A stretch of 64,000 nt of DNA from Meghimatium bilineatum (Eukaryota > Mollusca > Gastropoda > Stylommatophora > Philomycidae), in contig CM067314.1 of the NCBI GenBank assembly GCA_034231615.1, positions 7,999,501 through 8,063,500 on the forward strand. The letters run 5' to 3'. Numbering within the stretch: the first letter of the stretch is position 1; each line of letters begins with the position of its first letter. Positions 1 to 11,528 of this stretch are shown one piece after another. A model generated the notes under the pieces. It did no database searches and was not told the origin of the DNA. It saw only the letters and a list, made by a program, of their open reading frames with translations. A program made the translations under genes and the position numbers.

Positions 1-192
1 ATTTGTGTAGCTGAAGTGACACAGCAAATATTCTTCTAATTTGTGTAGCTGAAGTGACACTCACAGCAAATACTCTTCTCAGTTGTGTAGCAGAAGTGAC
101 AATTAAAGCGTATATTCTTATTAGTTGAGTAAAAGAAGTGACACACAAAGCATATATTCTTATCAGTTGAGTGGCTGTAGTAACACTGAAAC
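1..192. repeat. Minisatellite, ~42-bp unit, ~5 diverged copies
   Basis: Five head-to-tail units share the core gtgtagctgaagtgacac followed by an AT-rich spacer ending in attctt. Copies diverge steadily rightwards, and the array probably continues beyond the left edge. Confidence 0.85.
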
Positions 193-1015
193 TCATACGG
201 CTTACTGCCTCAATGACGTTTTTGTATTAGGGGGGAGGGGGGATGCATGTCACCGAATGGAAGCATTTCAGTGTGGCAGTTTGACATGATCTCCACGTGC
301 TGTCATGGATACTGTATATACATCTGGACCAGCTAGTTCACCATTCGCTCTTCAAATCTGTTATCCATCTCCCATGATGACACACCTAACATTCCTCGCC
401 ACCTGGGAATATGCCAGAAAAGGGAACAGGTTCACCAACCGGCAGCTCCTCACTGTCACCCAAAGGTACCATTCGATAGAGAACATAAGAAATAAAGTGA
501 GCCAGGGCCTGCAATGACAATGATTTCAAAATGTGACAAGTTGTCACCCTATTAAATTTCCTCCTCCCCAAACTTTCCGTAGTCGCCTCCTACGACATGC
601 CTGGAAAGAAGACAGTTGTCCTACTCTTTCACCGGAAACTTTAAGCCCAATTTCGTTGCAGCATAAGCGGATATGAAATAAATGTAGTTCTTGTCTACTT
701 TTCCGTGTATTTTATTAAATAAAGGCTTATAGACATGAAATATTGACGTACTTGAGCACGGCAGGGAATTGGTTCAAACAATTTTGACAGTTGCTGACAG
801 GGGAGAATGCAGAGGGCAAAAAACTTGCAAAAAAAGTTAACGTAATTCATAGACAAATGCTTCCAGGTAATTTCACGATTACGTTAAATGTTTCAGGTCT
901 AATATTGTAGAGATTGCAATCATGCTGTAAACCGTGATAACGTCGTTTATTCTCCAGATTAAATCTTGATATTATGCACAGGTTAAATATAAACAAGTGA
1001 GATTAACTATGTTTT
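193..1015. other. No gene recognised
   Basis: AT-rich single-copy-looking sequence with a G-run near 229-243. The short frames here (up to 70 codons) show no recognisable domain and no shared family signature. I see nothing else. Confidence 0.5.
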
Positions 1016-1498
1016 TTAATCGTCACCTGCTAGAAAATGCTGAGTGTAATTATTTTAATCAACAGTCATCTGCTAGAAAATGTTGGGCGTAACTATTTTA
1101 TCAAGTCACCTGTTAGAAAATGCTGGGCGTAACTATTTTATCAAGTCACCTGTTAGAAAATGCTGGGCGTAACTATTTTAACAAGTCACCTGTTAGAAAA
1201 TGCTGGGCGTAACTATTTTATCAAGTCACCTGTTAGAAAATGCTGGGCGTAACTATTTTAACAAGTCACCTGTTAGAAAATGCTGGGCGTAACTATTTTA
1301 TCAAGTCACCTGTTAGAAAATGCTGGGCGTAACTATTTTATCAAGTCACCTGTTAGAAAATGCTGGGCGTAACTATTTTTATCAGCAGTCATGTGTTAGA
1401 AAATGCTGAGTATAACTATTTTTATCAAGTCACCTGTTAGAAAATGCTAAGAGTAACTACTTTTATCAGCCGCCACCAGTTAGAAAATGCTGAGATTT
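1016..1498. repeat. Minisatellite, 40-bp unit, ~12 copies
   Basis: The core cacctgttagaaaatgctgg recurs every 40 bp. The central copies are almost identical, differing at one t/a position, while edge copies carry small insertions. This is the usual picture of turnover in the middle of an array. Confidence 0.95.
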
Positions 1499-2122
1499 CT
1501 AATTACGGGTTGTGTTCCCGCAGACACAAATATGTCTGGTTTTCAACCAGAATTCTAATGAGGCAACGTGTTGAGACACCCATCGAACGCTGCGTGTGAG
1601 CGACTGATGAACGAGAAGTATGGTATTATATATGAAACGGTGAAAAGTGTTTACTGACCACAGAGAATGCTGACATTGTGACACAAAATTGATCGGAAGG
1701 TATCAAATAATACTGGACGTTTATGTCAAGAATCATGGAGTAATGGTTAGGCCAACATTTCTAAAATAATGAGTTTGTTTCTTAGCGGAATATATTACTG
1801 CATATTGTTGAAGATGGTCAAACACTGAGGGCAACGGGATTTATAATTCGGCTTTAGGAGCATGTCTATAAAGGTAACTTGTTATTATTCTAATTAACAT
1901 TTTTTATGAGAAGAATAGGGGCATTAATATTTCGTGTCTACAACAAATAAAGATGTTTCAGAATATGTTTTCGATATATGGTGATATCTTTGTTATCATA
2001 TCACTGCAGCCACTAACGCAAGGCAGTGATTTTATCTTACTCTCAGAGTTGCTTCGTGAGATAATATTTCTGATAAGAAATATGTGGTCTGGCAAAGCTA
2101 GGCGGGAGTTTGAAGCAGCTCA
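1499..2122. other. No gene recognised
   Basis: Unique-looking AT-rich sequence between two arrays. Only short frames (61 codons or fewer) without recognisable content. Confidence 0.5.
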
Positions 2123-2992
2123 CAGAACTGATTCTTAGAAATAATTGATAGAACTGATTCATAGAAATGATTCATAGAACTAATTAATATAACTGATTCA
2201 TAAAACCGATTCATATAACTGATTCATAGAAATAATTCATAGAAATGATTAATAGAACTGATTCATATAAATGATTAATAGAACTGATTCATAGAAATGA
2301 TTAATATAAATGATTCATAGAAATCATTCATATAACTGATTCATAGAAATGATTCATAGAAATGATTCATATAACTGATTCATAGAAATGATTCATAGAA
2401 ATGATTCTTAGAACTGATTTATAGAAATGAGTAATAGAACTGATTCATAGAAATGATTAATAGAACTGATTCATAAAACTGATTCAGAAAACTGATTCAT
2501 ATAACTGATTCATATAACTGATTCATAGAAATGATTAATAGAACTGATTCATAAAACTGATTAACAGAACTGATTCATAAAACTGATTAATAGAACTGAT
2601 TCATAAAACCGATTCATATAACTTATTCATAGAAATTATTAATATAACTGATTCATAGAAATGATTCATAGAAATGATTAATAGAACTGATTCATAGAAA
2701 TGATTAATAGAACTGATTCATAGAAATGATTAATATAAATGATTCATAGAAATGATTTATAGAAATGAGTAATAGAACTGATTCATAGAAATGATTAATA
2801 GAACTGATTCATAAAATTGATTAATAGAACTGATTCATACAACTGATTAATAGAACTGATTCATAAAACTGATTAATAGAACTGATTCATATAACGGATT
2901 CATGAAACTGATTCATAGAAATTGTTAATAGAACTGATTAATAGAACTGTCATAGAAATAATTAATAGAACTGATTTATAGAACTGATTCAT
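2123..2992. repeat. Minisatellite, 13-bp unit, ~66 degenerate copies
   Basis: Alternating variants of a 13-mer (agaactgattcat, agaaatgattaat, ataactgattcat) run without a break. Variants are interspersed rather than blocked, so several unit types have been shuffled along the array. Confidence 0.93.
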
Positions 2993-3286
2993 TGGAGAGA
3001 CATCTTGTCATGAATTAGTTAATGATAGGACGCGACAGAACTGAGCTAATTAGGACAGTTACGGATACATTACAAAATGATGTTTGGGAGGCCGGACAAT
3101 GATGACGTTAAAAAAATTAAAGAAATAGTAATGATCAAGATAGAAATATTAAAGAGCATCTTCTCTGGAAAGATACAAAGAAAGCGTATTCTGAGCGTAT
3201 ACACCCTCAGATGGATGAGCAAGCTGTGTATTTATTCAAATGTCCACAGTTTTGTAATGTTGGTTGCTAAAGATGAATCATCGCAG

Positions 3287-3469
3287 CACCCAGGCACGTC
3301 CATCACAGCACCCAGGCACGTCCATCACAACACCCAGGTACGTCCATCACAGCATTCAGGCACGTCCATCACAACACCCAGGTACGTCCATCACAGCATT
3401 CAGGCACGTCCATCACAACACCCAGGTACGTCCATCACAGCATTCAGGCACGTCCATCACAACACCCGA
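3287..3469. repeat. Minisatellite, 22-bp unit, ~8 copies
   Basis: The core aggcacgtccatcacaac repeats every 22 bp, with acc/att and g/a variants alternating so that the last part reads as a 44-bp dimer. It abuts the next, unrelated array with no spacer. Confidence 0.93.
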
Positions 3470-4146
3470 TAACTAAAAAATGTCGCAATTCTCTGTCAAA
3501 AACACAATAACTAAACGTCGCTTGTTCTTTTTCAAAAACACGATAACTAAACGTCGCTTGTTCTCTGTCAAGAACACGATAACTAAACGTCGATTGTTCT
3601 TTGTCAAGAACACGATAACTAAACGTCGCTTGTTCTTTTTCAAAAACACGATAACTAAACGTCGCTTGTTCTCTGTCAAGAACACGATAACTAAACTTCG
3701 CTTGTTCTCTGTCAAGAACACGATAACTAAACGTCGCTTGTTCTCTGTCAAAAACACGATAACTAAACGTCGCTTGTTCTCTGTCAAGAACACGATAACT
3801 AAACGTCGCTTGTTCTCTGTCAAGAACACGATAACTAAACGTCGCTTGTTCTCTGTCAAAAACACGATAACTAAACGTCGCTTGTTCTCTGTCAAGAACA
3901 CGATAACTAAACGTCGCTTGTTCTTTGTCAAGAACACGATAACTAAACGTCGCTTGTTCTCTGTCAAAAACACGATAAATAAACGTCGCTTGTTCTCTGT
4001 CAAAAACACGATAAATAAACGTCGCTTGTTCTCTGTCAAAAACACGATAAATAAACGTCGCTTGTTCTCTGTCAAAAACACGATAAATAAACGTCGCTTG
4101 TTCTCTGTCAAAAACACGATAAATAAACGTTGCAGTTCTCTGTCGG
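3466..4146. repeat. Minisatellite, 36-bp unit, ~19 copies
   Basis: The core ataactaaacgtcgcttg recurs every 36 bp. Because 36 is a multiple of three, long frames stay open on both strands (over 200 codons each, with monotonous 12-residue repeats). They look like array artefacts, since no start context, domain or unique flank supports translation. The last five units share an aataaac variant, a local homogenised block. Confidence 0.93.
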
Positions 4147-4275
4147 TTATCCAAGATATTGTTCATAATGAATATTATTTTTAGTTATTCCATATTTGAA
4201 GCACATCTTCTAGACATATTCTGGAAATGGAATCAGTAATGTCCTCTGTCTGTATTAGTTCTTGTGTAGGTGGTA

Positions 4276-4350
4276 TTATGTCCATCATCATCATCAGGTG
4301 CCATGCCGGCTGGCGTAGGCGGTCATGGCTCTCCACAGCTCTCAGTCCAC
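4276..4350 (-). mobile_element. LINE-G 3' end fragment
   Basis: On the minus strand this matches the last codons and tail of the LINE at 60003-61074 (shared core tggcgtaggcggtcatg on the plus strand) and ends in a short (GAT)n tail. It is severely 5'-truncated. A SINE1 copy lies immediately upstream in the same orientation, which is probably coincidental because another SINE1 copy lacks this tail. Confidence 0.7.
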
Positions 4351-4352
4351 AG

Positions 4353-4617
4353 TAGTAAAAAAAAGTAAAAGTAAAGTAACCCATAGCATTTATTAATGCC
4401 GTAGGGGTGTGAGATGTTAGCGATCTCACATTTCACAGGCTCTGCAAAATGAGGGCGGTAGCCATCTCCTCTCCCTCGCAGTCTTTACTTCCCGGATTAA
4501 TCCGGTACCCATTTAAGGCTGGGTCGACCTGGGAGCCGTTGCGATCTGAAAACATTTCCGCCTCAACTGGGGAATGAACCCAGGACCACTCATATGCGAA
4601 GCCAGTAGCAAGTCCAC
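4353..4617 (-). mobile_element. SINE1 (tRNA-derived), copy 1
   Basis: Read on the minus strand it carries a B-box-like ggttcattccc, a body with ggcggaaatgttttcag, a conserved aacatctcacaccccta block, and a tail of ttac/tttac repeats. It is homologous end to end with 25533-25796 and 31319-31585. The A-box side of the head is diverged. The tRNA origin is inferred from the box spacing in the better copies. Confidence 0.8.
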
Positions 4618-4943
4618 AGTATTATGTATCAAAGTCGTTGTTGTTTCCTTGCCTTGCCAGGTCGTTAAACTAATATTTTCTAACGTTGTCGCCCGCTGTC
4701 TCTGTTGCCTTCAATTTTGCATGTTGTGACTATGTTCTCTAAACCAGCTGTTTAGTATTATCTTAGTATGGTCCATTGCCCTGTGGTCCATTGCCCTCTG
4801 GAGGGATTTTCCCGCGCTCTGCACCTTTTCTTATTATCACAAACACCAAAAACAGCCAACCTGGAAATGTCTTTTCCTATTTCAAACCAACTCCCATTTG
4901 CATCAAGTTGTTATTATTTGAAAGCACACCACTTGAGTTTATA
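4618..4943. other. No gene recognised
   Basis: Unique-looking sequence between SINE1 and a large array. The 69-codon frame at 4768-4977 runs into the array and shows no domain. Confidence 0.4.
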
Positions 4944-6037
4944 TGATGGTGTTCATCAAGTCGATGAATGTTTCTAATGGTGTTCATCAAGTCGATGAAT
5001 GCTTCTAATGGTGTTCATCAAGTCGATGAATGCTTCTAATGGTGCTCATCAAGTCGATGAATGCTTCTAATGGTGTTCATCAAGTCGATGAATGCTTCTA
5101 ATGGTGCTCATCAAGTCGATGAATGCTTCTAATGGTGTTCATCAAGTCGATGAATGTTTCTAATGGTGTTCATCAAGTCGATGAATGCTTCTAATGGTGT
5201 TCATCAAGTCGATGAATGCTTCTAATGGTGCTCATCAAGTCGATGAATGCTTCTAATGGTGTTCATCAAGTCGATGAATGCTTCTAATGGTGCTCATCAA
5301 GTCGATGAATGCTTCTAATGGTGCTCATCAAGTCGATGAATGCTTCTAATGGTGTTCATCAAGTCGATGAATGCTTCTAATGGTGCTCATCAAGTCGATG
5401 AATGTTTCTAATGGTGCTCATCAAGTTGATGAATGTTTCTAATGGTGCTCATCAAGTCGATGAATGCTTCTAATGGTGCTCATCAAGTCGATGAATGTTT
5501 CTAATGGTGCTCATCAAGTCGATGAATGTTTCTAATGGTGTTCATCAAGTCGATGAATGTTTCTAATGGTGTTCATCAAGTCGATGAATGTTTCTAATGG
5601 TGTTCATCAAGTCGATGAATGTTTCTAATGGTGTTCATCAAGTCGATGAATGTTTCTAATGGTGTTCATCAAGTCGATGAATGTTTCTAATGGTGTTCAT
5701 CAAGTCGATGAATGTTTCTAATGGTGTTCATCAAGTCGATGAATGTTTCTAATGGTGTTCATCAAGTCGATGAATGTTTCTAATGGTGCTCATCAAGTCG
5801 ATGAATGTTTCTAATGGTGTTCATCAAGTCGATGAATGTTTCTAATGGTGTTCATCAAGTCGATGAATGTTTCTAATGGTGTTCATCAAGTCGATGAATG
5901 TTTCTAATGGTGTTCATCAAGTCGATGAATGCTTCTAATGGTGTTCATCAAGTCGATGAATGTTTCTAATGGTGTTCATCAAGTCGATGAATGCTTCTAA
6001 TGGTGCTCATCAAGTCGATGAATGTTTCTAATATTGC
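4944..6037. repeat. Minisatellite, 31-bp unit, ~35 copies
   Basis: The core tcatcaagtcgatgaatg recurs every 31 bp. Two binary variants (gtt/gct and tgt/tgc) make blocks: mixed on the left, almost pure gtt-tgt from about 5520 to 5930. One of the longest homogeneous arrays here. Confidence 0.97.
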
Positions 6038-6431
6038 TCATCGAGTCGACGAGAATGCAGACATGAGTTGCATTCTGCCTTCACGAACTTGGTAACTGTC
6101 ATAATTCTCCGTTTTCCATCAGCTCACAGTGAAAGTTCCACTTTATTTCTCATAGTCTTCCATATAGGCATATCCTGAGTTTAGAAGTCCAAACCACTAT
6201 AATATAATAACAAAAACAATAAGACTGATACTCTGTTAGTGTTGAATGCAACACCAGGGACACAATCAGAAACACTATCCAAACATCTCTTTCTACATCC
6301 GTTTATTCAAGTGTAAAAATAATGTCTAGATGATTCCTTGATATTATCAATCCAAGATTTTCTTTGTCCGCCTTTGCGTCTACCATCATTATTCGCTGTT
6401 TGAAAATTAATATTAGTAAGCAAATTGTGTC
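6038..6431. other. No gene recognised
   Basis: Spacer between two arrays, with no recognisable coding or repeat content. Confidence 0.4.
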
Positions 6432-7222
6432 TCATTACATGTAGACAGTTCATGTTACATGTAGACAGTTCATGTTACATGTAGATAGTTCATGTTACAT
6501 ATAGATAGTTCATGTTACATGTAGACAGTTGATGTTACATGTAGACAGTTGATGTTATATGTAGACAGTTCATGTTACATGTAGACAGTTCATGTTCATG
6601 TAGACAGTTCGTGTTACATGTAGACAGTTGATGTTACATGTAGACAGTTGATGTTACATGTAGATAGTTCATGTTACATGTAGACAGTTCATGTTATATG
6701 TAGACAGTTCATGTTACATGTAGACAGTTCATGTTACATGTAGATAGTTCATGTTACATGTAGACAGTTCATGTTACATGTAGACAGTTCATGTTACAAG
6801 TAGATAGTTCATGTTACATGTAGACAGTTCATGTTACATGTAGACAGTTCATGTTACAAGTAGATAGTTCATGTTACATGTAGACAGTTCATGTTACATA
6901 TAGATAGTTCATGTTACATGAAGACAGTTGATGTTGCATGTAGACTGTTCATGTTACATGAAGACAGTTCATGTTACATGTAAACAGTTCATGTTACATG
7001 AAGACAGGTCATGTTACATGTAGATAGCTCATATTGCATGTAAACAGTTCATGTTACATGTAAACAGTTCATGTTGCATGTCGATAGTTCATGTTACATG
7101 TCGATAGTTCATGTTACATGTAAACAGTTCATGTTACATGTCGATAGTTCATGTTACATGTAGACAGTTCATGTTACATGTAAACAGTTCATGTTGCATG
7201 TCGATAGTTCATGTTACATGGA
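6432..7222. repeat. Minisatellite, 20-bp unit, ~40 copies
   Basis: The unit catgttacatgtagacagtt repeats, with tagata, tcgata and taaaca variants increasing to the right. It ends directly against a LINE-C remnant. Confidence 0.95.
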
Positions 7223-7227
7223 GACAA

Positions 7228-7384
7228 TACAACAATACTGCAGGGAGACCTCGAAGGTGGAAGAAGTAAAGTTGGATAAATAAAAAGCATGGACAAGCAA
7301 CATCCTGGATATGAATAAGACAAGATGTTCCTCACTATGGAGGACTCTGTGGTGATACTTGAAATGTGGCACCTCTACGACATC
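7228..7384 (+). mobile_element. LINE-C C-terminal remnant
   Basis: Nucleotides encode a decayed version of the C-terminal LINE segment that is better preserved on the minus strand at 47472-47730. ILQGDLEGGRSK corresponds to ILQGTFKGGRSR there, and an RWRTL motif follows. This region lies after the reverse transcriptase of non-LTR elements. Frameshifted and non-functional. Confidence 0.65.
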
Positions 7385-7617
7385 AAAGGGACACTGGTTT
7401 ATAGCTTAATTTTACTAGGCAAAAACAAGTGTTGCCATACATCCACCACCAATCAAAAAAGTTTACTATAAAACCCACGAAAAAGAAGCAGAAATTACAT
7501 TTTATAGACAAGTTGCCCGACTTACCAAAAACATATCTACGACCCTGCCAACAGTGAAACCATGGAACTATGCACGTCAAAATGTCACCATCTGTTAGAC
7601 TCTCGGTAATCAACTTT

Positions 7618-7720
7618 GTCATCTCGCGATGTCACGTTCTATTCTACTCTCTCTAATCTATTTCATGATCTCGCGATGTCACGTTCTATTGTACTCTCTA
7701 ATCTATTTCATCATCGCACA
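7618..7720. repeat. Two-copy direct repeat, ~53 bp
   Basis: atctcgcgatgtcacgttct plus the following tactctctaatctatttcat occurs twice in tandem with few changes. A poly-C run of 12 follows at 7767-7778. Confidence 0.8.
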
Positions 7721-8029
7721 ATATCTACATCCTGAATGTGCTCGGTAATCAACTTCAAAATGCCAGCCCCCCCCCCCCACCTTCTTAATCATAATCATTT
7801 TACTGGAAGCACTACTTAAGCATACTATTTCTAACACATATAATAAACAAAACATGGTCTGGGAGTCCTAAAAGCTGGGACTTCGCCCTTAAAGATGGAA
7901 CTGCGTTGCTTTGTAATCTCTGTTCGGGGCTTCCATAAATCTGTTTGCCATATTAATTTTTCATACAAAAGTCACATATGCCGCCTACCGTGTTGGTTTT
8001 GTCTGCCTCACACCCTAATCCTCATCAAC
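7721..8029. other. No gene recognised
   Basis: Contains the 12-C run and otherwise unique-looking AT-rich sequence. Confidence 0.4.
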
Positions 8030-8560
8030 TCATAATCCAAATTAGGATTGTTGAAACCTAACCCCCACAAATCTAGTGCAATCTTGAATTATTGAAACCT
8101 GGTTCGGAACTAGTATTATTGAAAACTGGTCTCATAAAGCTGTTCCGAACTAAAATTGGTGAAACCTACTCCGAACCTAGATTTTTGAAACCTAGTCCCA
8201 ATTAGTATTACTGAAACCTGGTCCCAAATAGGATTACTGAAACCTGGTCCCAAATAGGATTATTGATACCTGATGCCAATGAGTATTATTCAAACCGATT
8301 GTTAACTAGGATTATTGAAACATTGTCCCATCTAGAATTATTTAAACGTGGTCCGAATTAGGATTATTGAAACCTGATATTTATATAGACTTATTGAAAC
8401 CTGGTCGCTATTAGGATTATAGAAGCCTGGTACCACAAACCTGTTTCCAATAAACATTATTGAAGCCTGGTCCCAGCTATGATTACTGAAACGTGTTCCT
8501 ACCAAGGATTATTGACACCCGGTCTTAAGTAGGATGATTAAAACATGGACCCAACTAGGA
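8030..8560. repeat. Old minisatellite, ~26-bp unit, ~20 diverged copies
   Basis: Variants of attattgaaacctggtccc recur at 24-28 bp spacing. Copies differ from each other far more than in neighbouring arrays, so this array appears to have stopped homogenising. Confidence 0.8.
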
Positions 8561-8596
8561 TGGTTGATACACGTGACGTTGATTTTGTGTAACATC

Positions 8597-8925
8597 CTCC
8601 ACTTTATGAGGCACTCATTCTTCCACTTTATGAACCAACGTTCTTCCACTTTAAGAACCAACCATATTTCACTTATGAGCCAACCTTATTTCACTTCATG
8701 AGCCAACCTTATTTCACTTTATGAGCCAACCTTACATGACCGTATGAGCCAACCTTATTTCACTTATGATCCAACCTTATTTCTCCTTATGAGCCAACCT
8801 TATTTGACCTTATGAGCCAACCTTATTTCGCCTTATGAGCCAACCTTATTTCACCTTATGAGCAAACCTTATTTCACTTTATGAGCCAACATTATTTCAT
8901 TTTATGAACTTTATGAATCACCATT
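8597..8925. repeat. Minisatellite, 22-23-bp unit, ~14 copies
   Basis: The core tatgagccaaccttatttca repeats, flanked on both sides by shorter, degenerate versions (ttatgaaccaac). Confidence 0.9.
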
Positions 8926-9324
8926 TACTTTATCAGCAAATGTGCACATTCAATGTTACTAGAAGTTCGTTGGTTACAACAAAACAATCACGTAAACAGG
9001 AAAATGATAAAAGACAGAACTAGTCAGCGTCTCTGTCTGGAAGGTTCTGTCACGTGTCACGTGGTTATATCAGTGTCAGAAGTCATGCAAACTGTCAAAT
9101 ATCAGGGGGTAAATTTAAAAAAAAATCGAATTCTGTCCTACAGATAAAGCGACATGCTGAGCGTGGTTAGTGTCTTAAACTGTAATCATCTTCACAAATA
9201 TGCTATTATAATTACAACGTTTGTACAAGTCTGTCTCGGAACTAAGAATTATAACACAGAAGATGTTCCACATCGATCATATACCTGGAATATCACACTA
9301 TGTCAAGCATAAAATTATGAGACA
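8926..9324. other. No gene recognised
   Basis: Unique-looking stretch. The 64-codon frame at 8953-9147 shows no domain. Confidence 0.4.
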
Positions 9325-9890
9325 CACGTTGTTAAGTTTACACTCGGGAGAACACACGTTGTTAAGTTTACACTCGGGAGAACACACATTGTTAAGTTTA
9401 TACTCGGGAGAATATACGTTGGTAATCTTAAGCTCAGAAGAAAACACATTATTAAGACTAAACTTAGGAGAACACATATTGTCAAGCTTAATCTTAGGAG
9501 AACTTATATTCCTCAACTTAAACTCAGGAGAGTACACATTGTTAAGCTTAAGTTTATAAGAACACACATCGTTCAACTTAAGCTTCTGAGAACACACATC
9601 GTTAAGCTTAAGCTAATGAGAAGACACATCGTTAAGCTTAAGCTTCGGAGAACACACATCGTTAAGCTTACGCTTATGAGAACACACATCGTTAAGCTTA
9701 AGCTTATATTTGTTTGTTTTGCGTTCGCTCAATTGTAATCACCACGGATATTCGTGTGATTTCTACCGGGAGCGTAGTTACGTTGTGCCACCGTTATGCG
9801 CATTGTAGGTCCAGCACATCTGATTTCGGCATGGCTTAAGCGTATGATAACACATATCGTTAAGCTTAAGCTTATGAGAACACAAATTCT
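9325..9890. repeat. Minisatellite, 30-bp unit, interrupted
   Basis: The unit has core acacatcgttaagcttaagc, period 30. About 13 copies lie at 9325-9710, and 1-2 more at 9839-9890 after an unrelated 128-bp segment (9711-9838) that interrupts the array. The two parts share unit sequence, so the segment entered after the array formed. Confidence 0.85.
9711..9838. other. Unclassified insertion inside the 30-bp array
   Basis: About 128 bp of non-repeat sequence sits between two parts of the same array. I found no terminal repeat or tRNA-like boxes, and the flanking sequence is itself repetitive, so a target duplication cannot be called. Confidence 0.5.
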
Positions 9891-9899
9891 TCTTCTTGA

Positions 9900-10042
9900 T
9901 TCTTGATTAGAAGCTGGCTTCATAGCACGTGGGACATTCCCATATGTGCTTCGCCCTCTGTTCCAGCAGCCATCCGACTCGATGGTGTTTTGAGTTGCAT
10001 GCCGCTGAAACAGACGTCGACTTCAGGGCACAGCTCTGGCTC
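9900..10042 (+). mobile_element. SINE3 copy 1 (short retroposon)
   Basis: Homologous along about 135 bp to the insertion at 21988-22123 (shared blocks cacgtgggacattcc, ctctgttccagcagccat, gccgctgaaacagacgtcga). The other copy has a clear target duplication, which defines the ends. This copy has a weaker B-box-like stretch (gttttgagttgc). No clear TSD is visible here. Confidence 0.65.
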
Positions 10043-10493
10043 TTGCGGCATGTTTCTTTGTTGTTCCACCCACCCACGCCGTGCCTGTAACTAGTTCAAA
10101 CACAACATGGACCTGCTGGAACAGCATGGTAACTGTTATCGAAGGTTACAACTATGGGATTGTATAGATGACGTGCCATGAAGCTTCTATAAGAAGATAA
10201 CCTCAATATAAAGTCATATCATCTACTAAGGTTTTCTCTTGCATGGTTAGTTTGTCTGGTAAGATCCACAGACGCAACCGCATGCGCACACTATTAACCA
10301 CAACACAAAATAATATGATCTTACGTCAGGGATCTTGCTAATGTGCTGAAGTTAAAGAACTCTTACAATAACACCAATATGTGGTGAACGTTTCGTCCAC
10401 ACAGTGATGTCAGGACGCCTTCTTCATATTCATTAATGGATAATGTAATACATTGTATAATAAAATGACAATTATGACATTAGCACATATATT
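10043..10493. other. No gene recognised
   Basis: Unique-looking. At 10395-10440 the minus strand resembles a motif I associate with Penelope-like element 3' regions, but it is too short to call. Confidence 0.4.
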
Positions 10494-10522
10494 GTGTGTA
10501 TGTGTGTGTGTGTGTGTGTATG
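10494..10522. repeat. (TG)n microsatellite at LINE-E 3' end
   Basis: A (TG)n run immediately beyond the minus-strand LINE-E 3' end. It may be that element's tail. Confidence 0.9.
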
Positions 10523-11528
10523 TTCGCCCATCACATGTTGGTGATGAACATTTGTTACATCCACTTTTGAAAATTCAGTTAGACATATTTCCTCCATTGT
10601 GAAGTCTTAAATTGGTAACAAGCCCTATTTAAGCTGCAAATGTCTCTGGACATTTCGGGCATGGAATGATTACTGTAGAAGGCTTTATTCTATCCGTGAC
10701 TTTCTAGCTACTCTCCGCTATTGATATGCTGCATTTCTCCTCTTGTCACAAGATGATGTGCCCTTTTTTGACTGTAGAGCGCAATGTAGATCTATTTTGT
10801 ACAAGTAGATCTTCCCATGTATCTTGGTCTATTTCAAATGCTTTCAGTGAGGTCTTTAACGAGTCCTTGTAGAGATTCTTTTGACCACCTTGAGATCTGT
10901 ACCCATCTTCAGCTCACCATAGAGAAGTATCTTTGGCAGGCAATGATCTGGGGTACGTACGAAATGACATGTCCAAAGAATCTGTGTCTACATCAGGATA
11001 GTGTCAATGCTGGGGATACAAGATCTGTCAAGGACAGTGGTATCTGGAACCTTGTCTTGCCATCTGATGTTCAAAACTTTTCTGAGACAAGTTGTGTGAA
11101 AGTGATTGAGTTTCCTCACATGACGTCAATACACAGTCCATCTTTCGCTAGCGTATGACAGCACTGGAAGTACCACTGCTCTGTAAACTTTCAGCTTAGT
11201 CTGTAGGTTAATGCCATTTCTACGCCGCACATTTGCGTACAATCTGCCGAAAGTGCTGCTGCCTTGGCGATCCTTGTATACACTTTCTCATTAACGTTCA
11301 CATTTTGTGATAACGTACTAGGTATCTGAATCTATTCACAACTTTCAGTGCTACGCCATTTACCTTTATGCAGGGCTAGAGACAGCTTTTGCCAGGTTCT
11401 GGTTGTAACATGACTTCTGTTTTACTCTTGTTAATAGTAAGCCTAAAGTTGGTACCGGATTTTGAGGATCTTCCTAGTGTCAATTGGAACACCTATTTTC
11501 CTTCGGGTGAATTTTCTCTGTATCCATA
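10523..11528 (-). mobile_element. LINE-E 3' part, copy 1
   Basis: Minus-strand reading gives decayed C-terminal non-LTR sequence: an INKSKTEVM stretch (end of the RT domain), later CLTSCEETQSLSHNLSQKSF and a degenerate C2H2-like end. It is homologous to the plus-strand copy starting at 11529 and to the copy at 55298-57716. The 3' end contains aacaaatgttcatcaccaac read on the minus strand. Many stops and frameshifts; non-functional. It lies head-to-head with copy 2. Confidence 0.8.

Noticed and set aside
3444-4166. Open frames above 200 codons on both strands, looking like repeat proteins
   Set aside because: The 36-bp unit is a multiple of three, so any frame without a stop in one unit stays open. 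Both strands are open and there is no domain, unique exon or start context.
4944-6037. Regular short repeats that could suggest a CRISPR array
   Set aside because: There are no unique spacers: the whole 31-bp unit repeats. No cas genes, and the context is eukaryotic.
10395-10470. Minus-strand EGVLTSLCGRNVH-like motif, possibly a Penelope-like end
   Set aside because: Only about a dozen residues; no endonuclease or RT sequence next to it.
10817-11158. 113-codon plus-strand frame
   Set aside because: It is the antisense of LINE-E copy 1; the minus strand carries the recognisable sequence.
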